From Oceanospirillaceae bacterium (lineage in GTDB: Bacteria; Pseudomonadota; Gammaproteobacteria; Pseudomonadales; Balneatricaceae), in the NCBI GenBank assembly GCA_003523085.1, contig DPHD01000024.1, forward strand, positions 46,149 through 110,148: a stretch of DNA of 64,000 nucleotides. Direction: 5' to 3'. Positions 63,985-64,000 of the stretch are shown piece by piece (position 1 is the stretch's first letter; the number at the start of each line of letters is the position of its first letter). Both the position numbers and the translations under genes were made by a program. The notes under the pieces were generated by a model. It searched no databases. It was not told the DNA's origin and saw only the letters and a program-made list of their open reading frames with translations.

Positions 63985-64000
63985 GACGGTTTGGAGGTCA

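Overview
The window is a chromosomal segment of a marine gammaproteobacterium. Two blocks carry the order seen in Pseudomonas and relatives: grpE-dnaK-dnaJ-dapB-carA-carB-greA, and ssrA/smpB-ratA-rnfH-bamE-fur-recN. The marine lifestyle is suggested by a trimethylamine N-oxide (TMAO) catabolic locus and a large Mrp-type cation/proton antiporter. The genus cannot be fixed from the sequence alone.

Layout. 1-5.6 kb: 3'-truncated deaD RNA helicase, a 1-Cys peroxiredoxin, the arsenate-detoxification pair arsJ plus dedicated GAPDH, a DUF1653 protein and an SDR. 5.7-12 kb: a copper/heme block with a small Met/His/Cys-rich secreted protein, three c-type cytochromes, then a MerR regulator and copA read from a textbook MerR promoter, followed by a DMT exporter and another cytochrome c on the other strand. 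12.1-16.5 kb: a three-gene GtrA/GT2/GT39 glycosyl-transfer module and glpD.

16.5-36.7 kb is the most interesting part. TorT, TorS and TorR, the TMAO sensing system known for switching on anaerobic TMAO respiration, lie directly beside an aerobic TMAO uptake and demethylation cluster (tmoW, tmoV, tmoX and the DUF1989-GcvT fusion Tdm). No torCAD reductase genes are in the window. An FCD-type GntR regulator separates these from a divergent operon encoding a glutamine-synthetase-like ligase, three split glutamate-synthase-like subunits (MgsABC-like) and a 127-residue protein I do not recognise. A GlxA-type AraC regulator and a DMT exporter follow. Sequences close to the E. coli tor box (core GTTCATAT) occur in several promoter regions of this block. 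I infer that TorR was rewired to control methylated-amine catabolism: Tmo imports TMAO, Tdm makes dimethylamine and formaldehyde, and the ligase/synthase operon may assimilate the amine through glutamyl intermediates.

37-45.3 kb: a tandem universal stress protein and a nine-gene Mrp-like operon with three separate proton-pumping-type subunits. 45.3-46.1 kb: tmRNA with an imperfect duplicate of its 3' end and a truncated FecCD permease, which looks like the scar of an integrative element. 46.2-49.9 kb: two SDRs, a Rieske oxygenase of the quaternary-amine type and a carnitine-dehydrogenase-like enzyme. 49.9-64 kb: the conserved housekeeping blocks, with heat-shock promoters before grpE and dnaK and a promoter-terminator leader before a TTG-started carA.
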